A program made the position numbers and the translations under genes. 64,000 nucleotides of DNA from Flavobacterium granuli (GTDB lineage Bacteria > Bacteroidota > Bacteroidia > Flavobacteriales > Flavobacteriaceae), in assembly GCF_900129705.1 (NCBI RefSeq), contig NZ_FQWO01000002.1, positions 124,001-188,000 of the forward strand, in the 5' to 3' direction. Positions 26,240-35,916 of the stretch are shown piece after piece. Every line of letters begins with the position of its first letter. Positions within the stretch are counted from its first letter, which is position 1. The notes under the pieces were generated by a model that did no database searches, was not told the DNA's origin, and saw only the letters and a list, made by a program, of their open reading frames with translations.

Positions 26240-26572
26240 TTACTTTCCTAATAAAAGAACTTCGTTGACAACCACTTCAGTAACATAACGTTTCTCTCCG
26301 TTTTTATCATCATAACTTCGGTGGGCAAGTTTGCCCTCAATGGCAATTTCTTTTCCCTTAGTTACGTATTTTTCAATAATTTCAGCCGTTTTTCCCCAAG
26401 CTACTAATCGATGCCACTGGGTTTCTTCGACTTTCTCGCCTTTGTCATTTTTATAGCTCTCGTTTGTGGCGAGTGTAAAATTGGCCAATTTTTTTCCTCC
26501 TTCAAAATTTTTAATTGCCGGATCATTCCCTACATGTCCGATTAGCTGTACTTTGTTTCTTAATGCATTCAT
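26240..26572 (-). CDS. ssb: Single-stranded DNA-binding protein
   Basis: 110 residues, one OB fold: MNALRNKVQLIGHVGNDP, then KKLANFTLATNESYKND, VEETQWHRLVAWGKTAEIIEKYVTKG and IEGKLAHRSYDD. It binds single-stranded DNA in replication and repair. It lacks the long Gly-rich C-terminal tail and the acidic DDDIPF-type tip that recruits partners in the housekeeping SSB (the protein ends VVNEVLLLGK). It may therefore be a secondary SSB; a full-length one would be expected elsewhere in the genome. Confidence 0.93.
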   Translation of the reverse strand: MNALRNKVQLIGHVGNDPAIKNFEGGKKLANFTLATNESYKNDKGEKVEETQWHRLVAWGKTAEIIEKYVTKGKEIAIEGKLAHRSYDDKNGEKRYVTEVVVNEVLLLGK

Positions 26573-26763
26573 GGCGTGTAAAATTTAAATGTTGCTGTTC
26601 GTTTAAAAACTCTTGCCGATTTCACTTTGATTTCGACGAAGCAAAGATGCGATAAGACCCAAAATCTATTCGGTTAGTATTCAATTACTTTCGATTATAA
26701 ACATTTGTAAACGTTTGCGAATGAATAAGAATTTAACTACTTTAGCCAATATCAAAAGATCTT

Positions 26764-28290
26764 ATGCAAACGGAAATCAACAAAGTCGAACTTAGAAACC
26801 TAAGAATAGAAGACTATAAAGAACTCAAAAACTCTATGATCGAATCCTATCCAGAGATGGTAGGTTCCTATTGGAAAGAATCACACATAGAGAAACTATT
26901 ACAATTATTTCCTGAAGGACAGTTGGTAATACTAGTAGATGATATTGTAGTAGGTTCTGCCTTATCCTTAATCGTAAACGAAGACCTAGTTGATAAAAAA
27001 CACGATTATGCCAAAATAACCGGCAATTACTCTTTCTCTACCCATGATCCAAAAGGAGACGTTTTATATGGAATTGATGTTTTCATTGCTCCAAAGTACC
27101 GCGGATTGCGTTTAGGGAGAAGAATGTATGATGCCCGAAAAGAAATTTGCGAACAGCTAAATTTAAAATCAATCGTTTTTGCCGGAAGAATTCCAAACTA
27201 CGGAAAATATGCCGATGAATTAACACCAAAAGAATACATCGAGAAAGTAAAACGAAAAGAACTGCATGACTCCGTTCTTTCCTTTCAACTAAGCAATGAC
27301 TTCCATGTGATGCGAATCATGAAAAACTACTTGGAAGGTGACAAACAATCCAAAGAGTTTGCCGTTCTACTCGAATGGAACAACATCTATTATGACGAAA
27401 GTCCACGGATTATAAATCTGGAAAAAAGTGTCATTCGATTAGGATTAATCCAATGGCAAATGCGCCCATTAAAAGATTTGGAGGCTTTATTTGAACAGTC
27501 AGAATTTTTCATTGATGCCGTTTCCGGTTACGGAAGCGATTTTGCCCTTTTTCCGGAACTCTTTATTGCTCCTTTAATGGCCGATTACAACCACCTCTCA
27601 GAAGCAGATGCCATTAGAGAATTAGCCCGTTATTCTGAACCTATACGCAAACGATTCCAAGAATTAGCCATATCCTACAACATCAATATCATCACCGGAA
27701 GTATGCCACACATTATTGATGGCACCTTATACAATGTTGGTTTTCTTTGTAAAAGAGATGGAACCTATGAGATGTATACTAAAATTCATATCACGCCAAA
27801 CGAAGTGTTCCACTGGGGAATGAGTGGCGGAAACGAAATAAAAACCTTTGATACCGACTGTGGAAAAATAGGAATCATGATCTGCTATGATGTAGAATTT
27901 CCGGAACTTTCAAGATTAATGTCAGACGAAGGAATGAATATATTATTTGTACCTTTTTTAACAGACACCCAAAATGGATACACGAGAGTAAAACATTGTG
28001 CCCAAGCCAGAGCTATAGAAAACGAATGCTATGTTGCCGTAGCCGGATGTGTAGGAAACTTGCCCAAAGTAAACAATATGGACATTCAATATGCACAAAC
28101 GGCCGTTTTTACACCCTCTGATTTTGCTTTTCCAAGCAACGGCATCAAAGCAGAAACAACACCAAATACAGAAATGACACTTATTGTAGATGTAGATTTA
28201 AATCTATTAAAGGAGTTGCACGAGCATGGAAGTGTTAGAATTCTAAAAGACCGTAGAACCGACTTGTATCAAATTAAAAAACTAAGATGA
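26764..28290 (+). CDS. GNAT acetyltransferase / nitrilase-superfamily hydrolase fusion
   Basis: 508 residues. Residues about 5-215 are a GNAT N-acyltransferase (LRIEDYKELKNSMIESYPE, then the acetyl-CoA loop APKYRGLRLGRRMYDARKE). Residues about 220-505 are a carbon-nitrogen hydrolase with the Glu-Lys-Cys triad visible: E265 (FALFPELFIAP), K340 (YTKIHITPNE) and C374 (IGIMICYDVEFPE). The fused form is known in many bacteria; the nitrilase part probably hydrolyses an amide and the GNAT part may act on a related amine, but substrates are not established. Cytoplasmic. The stop overlaps the next start (ATGA, 28287-28290). Confidence 0.93.
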   Translation: MQTEINKVELRNLRIEDYKELKNSMIESYPEMVGSYWKESHIEKLLQLFPEGQLVILVDDIVVGSALSLIVNEDLVDKKHDYAKITGNYSFSTHDPKGDVLYGIDVFIAPKYRGLRLGRRMYDARKEICEQLNLKSIVFAGRIPNYGKYADELTPKEYIEKVKRKELHDSVLSFQLSNDFHVMRIMKNYLEGDKQSKEFAVLLEWNNIYYDESPRIINLEKSVIRLGLIQWQMRPLKDLEALFEQSEFFIDAVSGYGSDFALFPELFIAPLMADYNHLSEADAIRELARYSEPIRKRFQELAISYNINIITGSMPHIIDGTLYNVGFLCKRDGTYEMYTKIHITPNEVFHWGMSGGNEIKTFDTDCGKIGIMICYDVEFPELSRLMSDEGMNILFVPFLTDTQNGYTRVKHCAQARAIENECYVAVAGCVGNLPKVNNMDIQYAQTAVFTPSDFAFPSNGIKAETTPNTEMTLIVDVDLNLLKELHEHGSVRILKDRRTDLYQIKKLR

Positions 28291-28637
28291 TGAAAAGCTG
28301 TTTAGAATGTGGCGAAAAAATCATAGGTCGCGAAGACAAGAAATTTTGTAGTGACGGTTGCCGTAATGCCTATAACAACAAAATAAACAAAGACAGTAAT
28401 AATTTCATGCGCAACATCAACAACAAGTTGCGCAAGAATTACCGCATTCTATCTGAACTAAATCCAGAAGGAAAATCCAAAACCACAAGAGCAAAACTCT
28501 TGAGTAAGGGATTTGATTTTGAATTCTTTACTAACGTTTTACAAACTAAAACAGGAAATACCTATCATTTCCTCTATGATCAAGGCTACATGCTTTTGGA
28601 CAACGACTATTATGTACTAGTCAAAAAAGATTTATAA
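28287..28637 (+). CDS. Small protein with N-terminal zinc-finger (DUF2116-like)
   Basis: 116 residues. C5-x2-C8 in SCLECGEKI and C21-x3-C25 in FCSDGCRNAYNN form a treble-clef-like zinc site of the kind seen at the start of DUF2116 proteins. A basic helix follows (INNKLRKNYRILSELNPEGK), then a strand-rich tail (YHFLYDQGYMLLDNDYYVLV). It may bind nucleic acid; function unknown. The start overlaps the upstream stop by 4 bp, so it is translated with the GNAT-nitrilase protein. An alternative ATG is the next codon. Confidence 0.8.
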   Translation: MMKSCLECGEKIIGREDKKFCSDGCRNAYNNKINKDSNNFMRNINNKLRKNYRILSELNPEGKSKTTRAKLLSKGFDFEFFTNVLQTKTGNTYHFLYDQGYMLLDNDYYVLVKKDL

Positions 28638-28665
28638 TACCACACCCCAAATCCTATTAACCAAA

Positions 28666-31059
28666 ATGAAAAAAGATTACACCTCAATTTTTGCAGTTCT
28701 ATTCTTCCTCCTTACCCTAGGATTCATATACTTTAGCATGATGCCACAATGGACTTCGAATGAAGAAGGTCCTCTTGCTGATTTTTCTACCAAAAGAGCT
28801 TTTGCCCAGGTAGAAGCTATCGCAAAACAACCTCATTATGTAGGTTCGGATAACCATGATCAAGTAGCTGTTTATTTACAAACAGAACTAAGCAAATTAG
28901 GCTTACAAACTTCCATTCAAGAAGGTTACACTTTGACCGATTGGGGCAATCTAGTCAAGTCCAAAAACATAATGGCAAAAATAAAAGGAACCAACAATTC
29001 CAAGGCATTACTTTTACTTTCTCATTATGACAGTGCTCCTCACTCCTATTCCTATGGTGCCAGCGATGCAGGATCTGGAGTAGCCACAATACTAGAAGGT
29101 GTGCGCGCTTTTTTATACGACAAGAAACAACATAAAAACGACATCATTATTCTATTTACCGATGCCGAAGAATTAGGTTTAAACGGAGCTGCTCTTTTTG
29201 TAACCCAACACCATTGGGCCAAAGAAATAGGACTGGCGCTTAACTTTGAAGCCCGAGGTTCCTCAGGCCCTAGCTACATGTTAATGGAAACCAATAAAGG
29301 AAACGCCGCTCTGGTAAAGGAATTTGCTGCTGCTAAAACTACTTATCCTGTTTCTAATTCTCTAATGTACAGCATCTATAAAATGCTCCCTAACGACACT
29401 GATTTGACCGTTTTTAGAGAAAAAGGAAACATTCAAGGCTTTAATTTTGCTTTTATAGACGGTCACTACAATTACCATACAGCTCAGGACAACAGCGCCC
29501 ACTTGGACAAAAATACCTTGGCACACCAAGGCAGTTATCTGATGCCATTACTTACTTATTTTTCGAATGCTGATTTGAATACCACTCAAGCAAGCGAAGA
29601 TTACATTTATTTTACAGCCCCTTATTCTTTTATAAAGTATCCCTTCAGCTGGGTTGTTCCTATGGTGATTATTGCAACATTACTGTTCCTAATGCTCATT
29701 TTCATCGGAATTGCTAAACGTATTTTGTCCTTCGAAGAAATCATCAAAGGATTTATTCCTTTCTTAGGCTCATTAATCAGCGCTGGATTAATCACTTTTT
29801 TAGGCTGGAAACTACTGTTAATTCTTTATCCGCAATACAATGATCTACTCAACGGATTTACCTATAATGGTCATGCGTATATTGCCGCTTTTGTGTTTTT
29901 AGCAATGGCCATCAGTTTTGCTTTTTACCATCGGTTTTCAGCCAAAAAAATAAAAATGAACCATTATATTGCGCCCTTATTTATTTGGCTGCTTATAAAT
30001 GCCTATCTCGCAATCAGCCTGCAAGGAGCCGGTTTTTTAATCATCCCTGTTTATTTTGGATTATTAGCTTTTAGTATTTTTATTGTTACCCAAAAAACAA
30101 ACAAAATACTCAATCTTTTTCTAAGCATTCCGGCCTTGATCATCATTGCGCCTTTCATACAAATGTTCCCCATAGGATTGGGTCTAAAAGTGCTTTTTGC
30201 CAGTGCCCTTCTTACCGTTTTGAGCTTTGGATTATTGCTTCCTACTTTTGGAAGTTTTATCAAAAAAGGATGGTGGTCCCTTGCTTTTTTATTGGCTTCT
30301 ATCGGATTTTTTGCGAAAGCGCATTATGAATCCGGTTATGAAAAGGGAAAGGCAAAATCAAACAGCCTATTGTATGTATATGATGCCGAAGCCAATACCG
30401 CAAATTGGGTTACTTATGACAAAAATCTGGACTATTGGACAAAACAATATTTAGGAGAAAATCCTAAATCACCAATAATTCACAATGAAACTCCCTTGTT
30501 CAGCAAATACAACTCCGAATTTACCTTTGCTGCCGAAGCGCCTAAAAAAGATATTCCGCAGCCTACAATCCAGTTTTTGAAAGACAGTATCAGCGGCAAT
30601 CAACGCTTTTTAAAAATTAGGATTTCTCCGAGTAGAAAAGTGAATCGTTATGATATTTTTGCCAATGAAAAAATGAGCATAAATAACTTTACAGCCAATG
30701 GTGTAAAGCATTTAGAACAACAAGGATTGCAATTAAAAAGAAACGGTAAGAAAATCCTAAGCTATTATGTGGTGCATAACGAGCCGCTGGATATGGAATT
30801 CAGTATCCTTAAAACCGCCGTTTTTGACATGCAGTTACTGGAAAGTTCTTTTGATCTAATGCGCAATCCATTATTTAACATCAGTAAAAGAGCCTCTTGG
30901 ATGATGCCCACTCCTTTTGTCCTCACTGATGCCGTAGTTATCAAAAAAAGAATCAAACCGAACCCAAGATTAGTTGAAGAACTCCCTAAAATTCCGATGC
31001 AAAAAACATTTAAAAAAGAAAATGCAATAATTAAAGTGGACAGCCTAAAAGTTGAATAA
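28666..31059 (+). CDS. Membrane-anchored M28-family aminopeptidase
   Basis: 797 residues. A signal anchor at about 8-26 (IFAVLFFLLTLGFIYFSM) is followed by an M28 zinc-peptidase domain (about 40-300) with H120 and D122 (LLSHYDSAP), D134 (ASDAGSGV), E168-E169 (FTDAEELG) and a late His (DNSAHLDKNT region). Then come about eight membrane helices (about 325-570) and a periplasmic C-terminal domain (about 580-797). The architecture is like the eukaryotic ER metallopeptidase 1 family. It probably removes N-terminal residues from peptides at the inner membrane or periplasm. The gene starts 28 bp after the zinc-finger gene, in one rightward run that continues to 32858. Confidence 0.9.
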   Translation: MKKDYTSIFAVLFFLLTLGFIYFSMMPQWTSNEEGPLADFSTKRAFAQVEAIAKQPHYVGSDNHDQVAVYLQTELSKLGLQTSIQEGYTLTDWGNLVKSKNIMAKIKGTNNSKALLLLSHYDSAPHSYSYGASDAGSGVATILEGVRAFLYDKKQHKNDIIILFTDAEELGLNGAALFVTQHHWAKEIGLALNFEARGSSGPSYMLMETNKGNAALVKEFAAAKTTYPVSNSLMYSIYKMLPNDTDLTVFREKGNIQGFNFAFIDGHYNYHTAQDNSAHLDKNTLAHQGSYLMPLLTYFSNADLNTTQASEDYIYFTAPYSFIKYPFSWVVPMVIIATLLFLMLIFIGIAKRILSFEEIIKGFIPFLGSLISAGLITFLGWKLLLILYPQYNDLLNGFTYNGHAYIAAFVFLAMAISFAFYHRFSAKKIKMNHYIAPLFIWLLINAYLAISLQGAGFLIIPVYFGLLAFSIFIVTQKTNKILNLFLSIPALIIIAPFIQMFPIGLGLKVLFASALLTVLSFGLLLPTFGSFIKKGWWSLAFLLASIGFFAKAHYESGYEKGKAKSNSLLYVYDAEANTANWVTYDKNLDYWTKQYLGENPKSPIIHNETPLFSKYNSEFTFAAEAPKKDIPQPTIQFLKDSISGNQRFLKIRISPSRKVNRYDIFANEKMSINNFTANGVKHLEQQGLQLKRNGKKILSYYVVHNEPLDMEFSILKTAVFDMQLLESSFDLMRNPLFNISKRASWMMPTPFVLTDAVVIKKRIKPNPRLVEELPKIPMQKTFKKENAIIKVDSLKVE

Positions 31060-31096
31060 TTATGCTGAAATTTGCATTCGATAAAACGATGGCAAA

Positions 31097-31900
31097 ATGG
31101 CAAAAATTAGCATTTTAGGTTGTGGCTGGCTTGGATTTCCTTTGGCACAAAAACTATTGGATAAAGGATTCTGCATAAAAGGTTCCACGACATCCGAAGA
31201 GAAAATTCCAACATTGGAAAAAGCAGGAATCGAGCCCTTTTTAATTGCACTCGAAAACAACGGTATCTCTGGCAACATTAGTGCTTTTTTGGAAGAAAGT
31301 GAAATTTTAATCATTGACATCCCGCCGAAGTTAAGAGGAAATAACCGAGAGGATTTTGTTGGGAAAATAAAAACATTAATGCCTTTTATCGAAAAATCCA
31401 CAGTCAAAAAACTGCTTTTTGTCAGTTCGACTTCAGTTTATGGGGACAATAATGATTTAGTGACCGAAGAAACCGCTTTGAACCCCGATACCGAGGGCGG
31501 AAAACAGCTTGCCATTGTTGAAAAATTATTGCAAAACAATACTCATTTTAAAACTACAATATTGCGTTTTGGCGGATTAATTGGCGAAGACCGACATCCC
31601 GTAAAGTTTTTAGCAGCGCGCGAAAATCTGGAGAATCCGGAAGCGCCAATAAATCTGATTAATCAAAAAGACTGCATTGGCATTATCCAAAGAATAATCG
31701 AAAAGGACATTTGGGGAAACATTTTTAATGCTGTCGCTCCCTTTCACCCCACGCGCGAAGCTTATTACACCCAAAAAGCTTTGGAATTAAATCTAACGCC
31801 TCCAAAGTTCAGCCACAAGAAAGCTTCTATTAAAAAAAATATTTCGGCGCATCACTTGACACAAATTCTCGATTATACATTTACGACAATCCCTCTATAG
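31097..31900 (+). CDS. NAD-dependent epimerase/dehydratase-family protein (YeeZ-like)
   Basis: 267 residues. Rossmann start KISILGCGWLGFPLAQKLL with GxGxxG, then LIIDIPPKLRGNN, KLLFVSSTSVYGDNND (extended-SDR middle motif), LAIVEKLLQN and ILRFGGLIGEDRHPVKFL. Compared with sugar epimerases it is short and lacks the canonical YxxxK, as is normal for the YeeZ-type atypical SDR group. The substrate is unknown. The DMT exporter gene begins one base after the stop codon, so they form an operon. The ATG at 31097 is preceded by a near duplicate ATGGCAAA out of frame. Confidence 0.88.
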   Translation: MAKISILGCGWLGFPLAQKLLDKGFCIKGSTTSEEKIPTLEKAGIEPFLIALENNGISGNISAFLEESEILIIDIPPKLRGNNREDFVGKIKTLMPFIEKSTVKKLLFVSSTSVYGDNNDLVTEETALNPDTEGGKQLAIVEKLLQNNTHFKTTILRFGGLIGEDRHPVKFLAARENLENPEAPINLINQKDCIGIIQRIIEKDIWGNIFNAVAPFHPTREAYYTQKALELNLTPPKFSHKKASIKKNISAHHLTQILDYTFTTIPL

Positions 31901-31901
31901 C

Positions 31902-32858
31902 GTGAGAACGAAAATTACAACTGCTTTTTCGACCAGAATAAATGCTGTCGGATTGCCTATAATCGCTTTGTGTTGGGTTAGTTTTTTTTGGGGAACTACC
32001 TGGCTAGCTTCAAAAGAAGGCGTAAAACACATGCCTGCGCTACAACTCGCCGCCATAAGACAATTTATAGCGGGAATACTTTACATCTCTTTTTTCCTGT
32101 TCAAAAAAGCACCTTGGCCAAAGGGAAAACAGTGGAAAACAATCCTGATTCTCAGCATTCTGAACTTTGCTTTAAGCAACGGACTGAGTACCTGGGGAGT
32201 GAAATACATCAGTAGCGGACTAGGTGCAATAATAGGAGCGATTGTGCCTTTATGGATTGTCATCATCAGTTTGTTTAGAGGAGAGCGACTAGCTCGATTA
32301 GCAATACTGGGGCTAATAGTCAGTTTTGGAGGCGTCTGCGTTATCTTTTACGACCATTTACATGATTTCCTCGAACCTGATTTTAGATTTGGTATTATCC
32401 TTTCCTTGATTGCTACGCTAACTTGGGCTTTCGGCACCTTGTATATCAAGAAAAAAGCAGCCAGCTTTAATCCTTATTTTAGTTTGGGTTTGCAAATGTT
32501 CATTTCCAGCATTTTCTTGTTTGCTTATACCGGTGCCACCGGAACTTCTATTAGTTTAGATTCGATTCCCGCCATTTCTTGGGGCGCCATTGCGTATTTA
32601 GTTATTTTCGGCTCGGTTCTCACTTTTATTGCGTTTATCTATGCTCTACAACATCTACCTGCCGAAATAAGCAGCATTTATTCCTATATCAATCTTATTA
32701 TCGCTGTGATTTTGGGAGCTATAATCTTTGGAGAGTCCCTTAATGCAGCTATCGCTATAGGCGCAACCGTAACTTTAACTGGATTATACATCGTAAACTA
32801 TTCGATGAGAAAAACACGCAAACAATCATCCATTTTAACAAAAAAACCTGTCAACTAA
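31902..32858 (+). CDS. DMT-superfamily (EamA) transporter
   Basis: 318 residues with ten membrane helices in two EamA repeats: LPIIALCWVSFFWGTTWLAS, then LAAIRQFIAGILYISFFLF, LSNGLSTWGVKYISSGLGAI, IVPLWIVIISLFRGE, and in the second half SLIATLTWAFGTLYIKKKAA to GATVTLTGLYIVNY. The start is a GTG at 31902, one base after the epimerase stop. It probably exports a small metabolite through the inner membrane. The stop lies in the loop of the terminator hairpin. Confidence 0.9.
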   Translation: MRTKITTAFSTRINAVGLPIIALCWVSFFWGTTWLASKEGVKHMPALQLAAIRQFIAGILYISFFLFKKAPWPKGKQWKTILILSILNFALSNGLSTWGVKYISSGLGAIIGAIVPLWIVIISLFRGERLARLAILGLIVSFGGVCVIFYDHLHDFLEPDFRFGIILSLIATLTWAFGTLYIKKKAASFNPYFSLGLQMFISSIFLFAYTGATGTSISLDSIPAISWGAIAYLVIFGSVLTFIAFIYALQHLPAEISSIYSYINLIIAVILGAIIFGESLNAAIAIGATVTLTGLYIVNYSMRKTRKQSSILTKKPVN

Positions 32859-32878
32859 GCTGACAGGTCTTTTTTTTC
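32846..32878 (+). terminator. Terminator overlapping the exporter stop codon
   Basis: ACCTGTCA (32846-32853) and TGACAGGT (32861-32868) enclose a loop containing the TAA stop, then CTTTTTTTTCT. It also faces the convergent M13 peptidase gene. Confidence 0.85.
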
Positions 32879-32891
32879 TAGCAATATAATA

Positions 32892-34955
32892 CTACCAGAT
32901 TTTAACTCTTTTAGAAGGCTCAATATACATCCCATCATTAGGCTGAATACCAAAGGCTTGATAAAACGTATCTATATTTTGTAAAGGAACATAAGCGCGA
33001 TACATTCCTGGAGAATGCGGATCAGTCTTTACTTGATTTTTGATTGCTTCATCGCGTGATTTTGTACGCCAAATAGTAGACCAAGAAATAAAGAAACGTT
33101 GCTCCGGCGTGTAGCCGTCTATTAAGCCCGGATTCCCATTTTCTTTTAGATACAATTGCAATCCATCATAAGCCGCATTAACTCCACCTAAATCTCCTAT
33201 GTTTTCCCCAAGTGTAAATTTACCGTCAACAAAAGTTCCAGGCAAAGGCTCTAATGCGCTGTACTGGGCCGCTAGCGCTCCAGTCAAGGCAGAAAATTGT
33301 TTCAAATCTTCAGCAGTCCACCAGTCTACCAAATTTCCATCGGCATTGTAACGCGCTCCTGAATCATCAAATCCGTGAGAGATTTCATGACCTATAACCG
33401 CACCTATTCCTCCATAATTTACCGCTTCGTCTGCCTGATAATTATAGAAAGGCGGCTGCAAAATGGCAGCTGGGAAAACAATTTCATTATAAGAAGGGTT
33501 GTAATAAGCATTTACTGTTTGCGGAGACATTCCCCATTTTTCTTTATTAACTGGTTTAGCCAACTCGGCAAGACTTTCATTATAACGCCATTTCGCTAAA
33601 TTTTTAACATTTTCAAAATAAGATCCACCTTCTTCAGAACCAGCAATAACTAAAGCCGAATAATCTTTCCATTGATCCGGATAACCAATCTTGATTCTCG
33701 ATTTATGCAGTTTTTCAATCGCGCTAGCCTTAGTCGCTGCCGACATCCAAGTCAAATTTTTGATTCTGTTTTCAAAAGCGACAAAAATATTTTTAATCAT
33801 TTTTTCTGCTTTAGCTTTAGCTTCTGCAGGGAATTTCTTCTCGACATATAATTTCCCCAAGGCTTCACCCAAAGATCCATTAATAACCTGAAGAGCACCC
33901 TCATCTCTTGGTCTTTGTTTTATGGCTCCGGTCAAAGTTTTCCCATAAAATTCCCAATTGGCATTTTCTATCGCAGTAGAAAGCTGGCTAGAAGCTCTAT
34001 TCAACAAAGTCCATCTCATGTAAGCCTTCCAGTCTTCGACCTTATTTTCTTTGAAAATAGTTTCCAATGCTGCCATGTATTTTGGCTGAGAAACGATCAA
34101 TGAATCTGTAAGTGGTAAACCAATCTTAGTAAAATAAGAATCCCAATTGATTGACGGAGTCAATTTTTGAAGGTCTTTAACAGTCATAGGATTGTATGAT
34201 TTTCTTCTGTCTCTTCTTTCAACCCTGTCTAACCGTGGCTTTGACATTGCGGTCTCTAATGCTAATATTTTATTAGCATTCGTTTTTGCTTGTGCTGGTT
34301 TTTCGCCGATAAATTGGAGCATTTTGGCCACATGCTCCACATATTTAGCTCGTTTCTCTTTAGAATCGGCATCTTCGGAAACATAATAATCTCTGTCCGG
34401 CAAACCCACGCTGCCTAATCCAAGAGTAATCACATTCCTATTACTGTTTTTAGCATCACTCCCTACATTGGCTCCAAAAAAGCCCAAACCACCCAAAGGC
34501 TCCATTTCTATCAAAAAGCTCTCTAAATCCTTAGTGTTTTTAATTGCGTTAATTTTTTTCAAATAAGGCTTTAAAGGTGTTACTCCTAGTTTATTTCTAC
34601 CAACAGTGTCTAAAATAGTTTTGTACAAATTGATCGCTTTCCCTTGATCTGTATTGGACTTGTACACTGGATTTCCCACCGCTTCTTTTAAAATTGCCAG
34701 AGCATCGTTATCTGTTCTTTGACGCAACTCATCAAAACTCCCCCAACGCGTTCTATCACCTGGAATCTCTGTATTATCTAACCAGGTTCCATTTACATAG
34801 CGAAAGAAATCATTAGAAGGCTTTACCTTTTTATCCATATATTGAATATTAATTCCTGGTTCTTTGGCTGCTGGAACAACTTGGCCATGAACATCAATAA
34901 ATCCTACGACTGCAGGAATCACAAAAAGTAGCTGCTTATTTAGCTTTATTTTCAT
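32892..34955 (-). CDS. M13-family zinc metallopeptidase (neprilysin/PepO-like)
   Basis: 687 residues, the usual size. A signal peptide (about 1-25, LLFVIPAVVGFIDVHGQ) precedes the M13 N-terminal domain (KPSNDFFRYVNGTWLDNTEIP) and a catalytic domain with HExxH as H523-E524-xx-H527 (VIGHEISHGFDDSG), third ligand E584 (GENIGDLGG) and the substrate-binding NAYYNPSYNEIVFPAAIL. The C terminus is PSKRVKIW, the family's typical 'R-x-x-x-W' end. Exported and periplasmic or surface-located; it has no lipobox Cys, unlike many Bacteroidetes paralogues. It degrades oligopeptides. Single leftward gene ending at the shared terminator. Confidence 0.95.
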   Translation of the reverse strand: MKIKLNKQLLFVIPAVVGFIDVHGQVVPAAKEPGINIQYMDKKVKPSNDFFRYVNGTWLDNTEIPGDRTRWGSFDELRQRTDNDALAILKEAVGNPVYKSNTDQGKAINLYKTILDTVGRNKLGVTPLKPYLKKINAIKNTKDLESFLIEMEPLGGLGFFGANVGSDAKNSNRNVITLGLGSVGLPDRDYYVSEDADSKEKRAKYVEHVAKMLQFIGEKPAQAKTNANKILALETAMSKPRLDRVERRDRRKSYNPMTVKDLQKLTPSINWDSYFTKIGLPLTDSLIVSQPKYMAALETIFKENKVEDWKAYMRWTLLNRASSQLSTAIENANWEFYGKTLTGAIKQRPRDEGALQVINGSLGEALGKLYVEKKFPAEAKAKAEKMIKNIFVAFENRIKNLTWMSAATKASAIEKLHKSRIKIGYPDQWKDYSALVIAGSEEGGSYFENVKNLAKWRYNESLAELAKPVNKEKWGMSPQTVNAYYNPSYNEIVFPAAILQPPFYNYQADEAVNYGGIGAVIGHEISHGFDDSGARYNADGNLVDWWTAEDLKQFSALTGALAAQYSALEPLPGTFVDGKFTLGENIGDLGGVNAAYDGLQLYLKENGNPGLIDGYTPEQRFFISWSTIWRTKSRDEAIKNQVKTDPHSPGMYRAYVPLQNIDTFYQAFGIQPNDGMYIEPSKRVKIW

Positions 34956-35070
34956 ATTATAAAATCATTAGGTTAGTCTCACAAAGCTATTGATAATATT
35001 TGAAAAAAATGCCAAATGCATCTTGACTATTAATACTTTGATTCCTCCTGTGAAGAAGGCTACTTTTTTG

Positions 35071-35078
35071 TACTTTTG
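35071..35078 (+). promoter_or_regulatory. Promoter -7 element upstream of the SCO gene
   Basis: TACTTTTG is an exact TAnnTTTG match. It lies 16 bp before a candidate leader ORF (35094) and 111 bp before the SCO start. No well-placed TTG is evident. Confidence 0.45.
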
Positions 35079-35093
35079 CAAAAAATTATTTTT

Positions 35094-35177
35094 ATGAAAT
35101 CACCATTAATAACAAGTTGGGGCAAGCAAGTACCAATAAATAAAAAGGCGATAACATATATAACCTCTAACAAATAA
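35094..35177 (+). CDS. Candidate leader ORF, 27 residues
   Basis: ATG at 35094 to TAA at 35177: MKSPLITSWGKQVPINKK then AITYITSNK. It starts where a transcript from TACTTTTG would begin and ends 11 bp before the SCO ATG. I do not recognise it. It may be a translated leader or chance. Confidence 0.25.
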   Translation: MKSPLITSWGKQVPINKKAITYITSNK

Positions 35178-35188
35178 ATTTTACATAT

Positions 35189-35854
35189 ATGAAATCTATT
35201 TTATATAAGTACCGAAAATTTTTTGCTGTTTTTTTACTATTTTCAGCCATAACACTCTATTTGTTTTATGGCGCTTTAAAACCTAGTAAATCACTCCCAA
35301 TATATAACCCTGCCGACGTAAATCCTGAATTGGTTGATACCGCGGTGCAATACGTTCGAAAATACCATACCATAGCCAACTTCTCTTTTGTGAACCAAAA
35401 TGGAAAAACCATCACTCAAAAAGATTATGAAGGCAAAATATATGTAGCCGATTTTTTCTTTACCACTTGCGGCTCCATTTGTCCAAAAATGACAACAAAC
35501 CTAGCCGAGATTCAAAAAGCAATCATCAACAACCCAAAAGTAATGTTGCTTTCCCATACCGTTTTCCCGGAAACGGACAGCGTTCCCGTTTTGAAAGCTT
35601 ACGCCATAAAAAATGGAGTAAATGATAAAAAATGGAACCTGGTCACTGGTGACAAAAAAGAAATATATACCATGGCCAGAAAATCGTATTTGGCCGTAAA
35701 ACTGGGTAAACCAAGCGAGTTATATGATATGGTGCATACGGAAAATTTCGTCTTAGTAGACTCCAAAAAAAGAGTTCGCGGCTTTTACGATGGAACCAAC
35801 AAAGAAGAAGTTCAAAAATTAATCGCTGACATTGCCTTCTTGTCTGAAGAATAA
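35189..35854 (+). CDS. SCO1/SenC-family copper chaperone
   Basis: 221 residues. An N-terminal membrane anchor (about 9-28, FFAVFLLFSAITLYLFYGAL) is followed by a thioredoxin-fold domain with the copper-binding CxxxC at C94 and C98 (FFFTTCGSICPKM) and the distal H183 (DMVHTENFVLVD), all three SCO ligands present. The family delivers copper and maintains thiols for assembly of the CuA centre of cytochrome c oxidase, on the periplasmic side of the inner membrane. No oxidase genes are adjacent. The next genes are feoAB, so this may belong to a metal-handling cluster only by position. Confidence 0.93.
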   Translation: MKSILYKYRKFFAVFLLFSAITLYLFYGALKPSKSLPIYNPADVNPELVDTAVQYVRKYHTIANFSFVNQNGKTITQKDYEGKIYVADFFFTTCGSICPKMTTNLAEIQKAIINNPKVMLLSHTVFPETDSVPVLKAYAIKNGVNDKKWNLVTGDKKEIYTMARKSYLAVKLGKPSELYDMVHTENFVLVDSKKRVRGFYDGTNKEEVQKLIADIAFLSEE

Positions 35855-35916
35855 TAGTCCAACCCAAACTGACATTCTTTTTCGAGACTGTTAATGTATT
35901 GCAAAAAAGCTACAAA

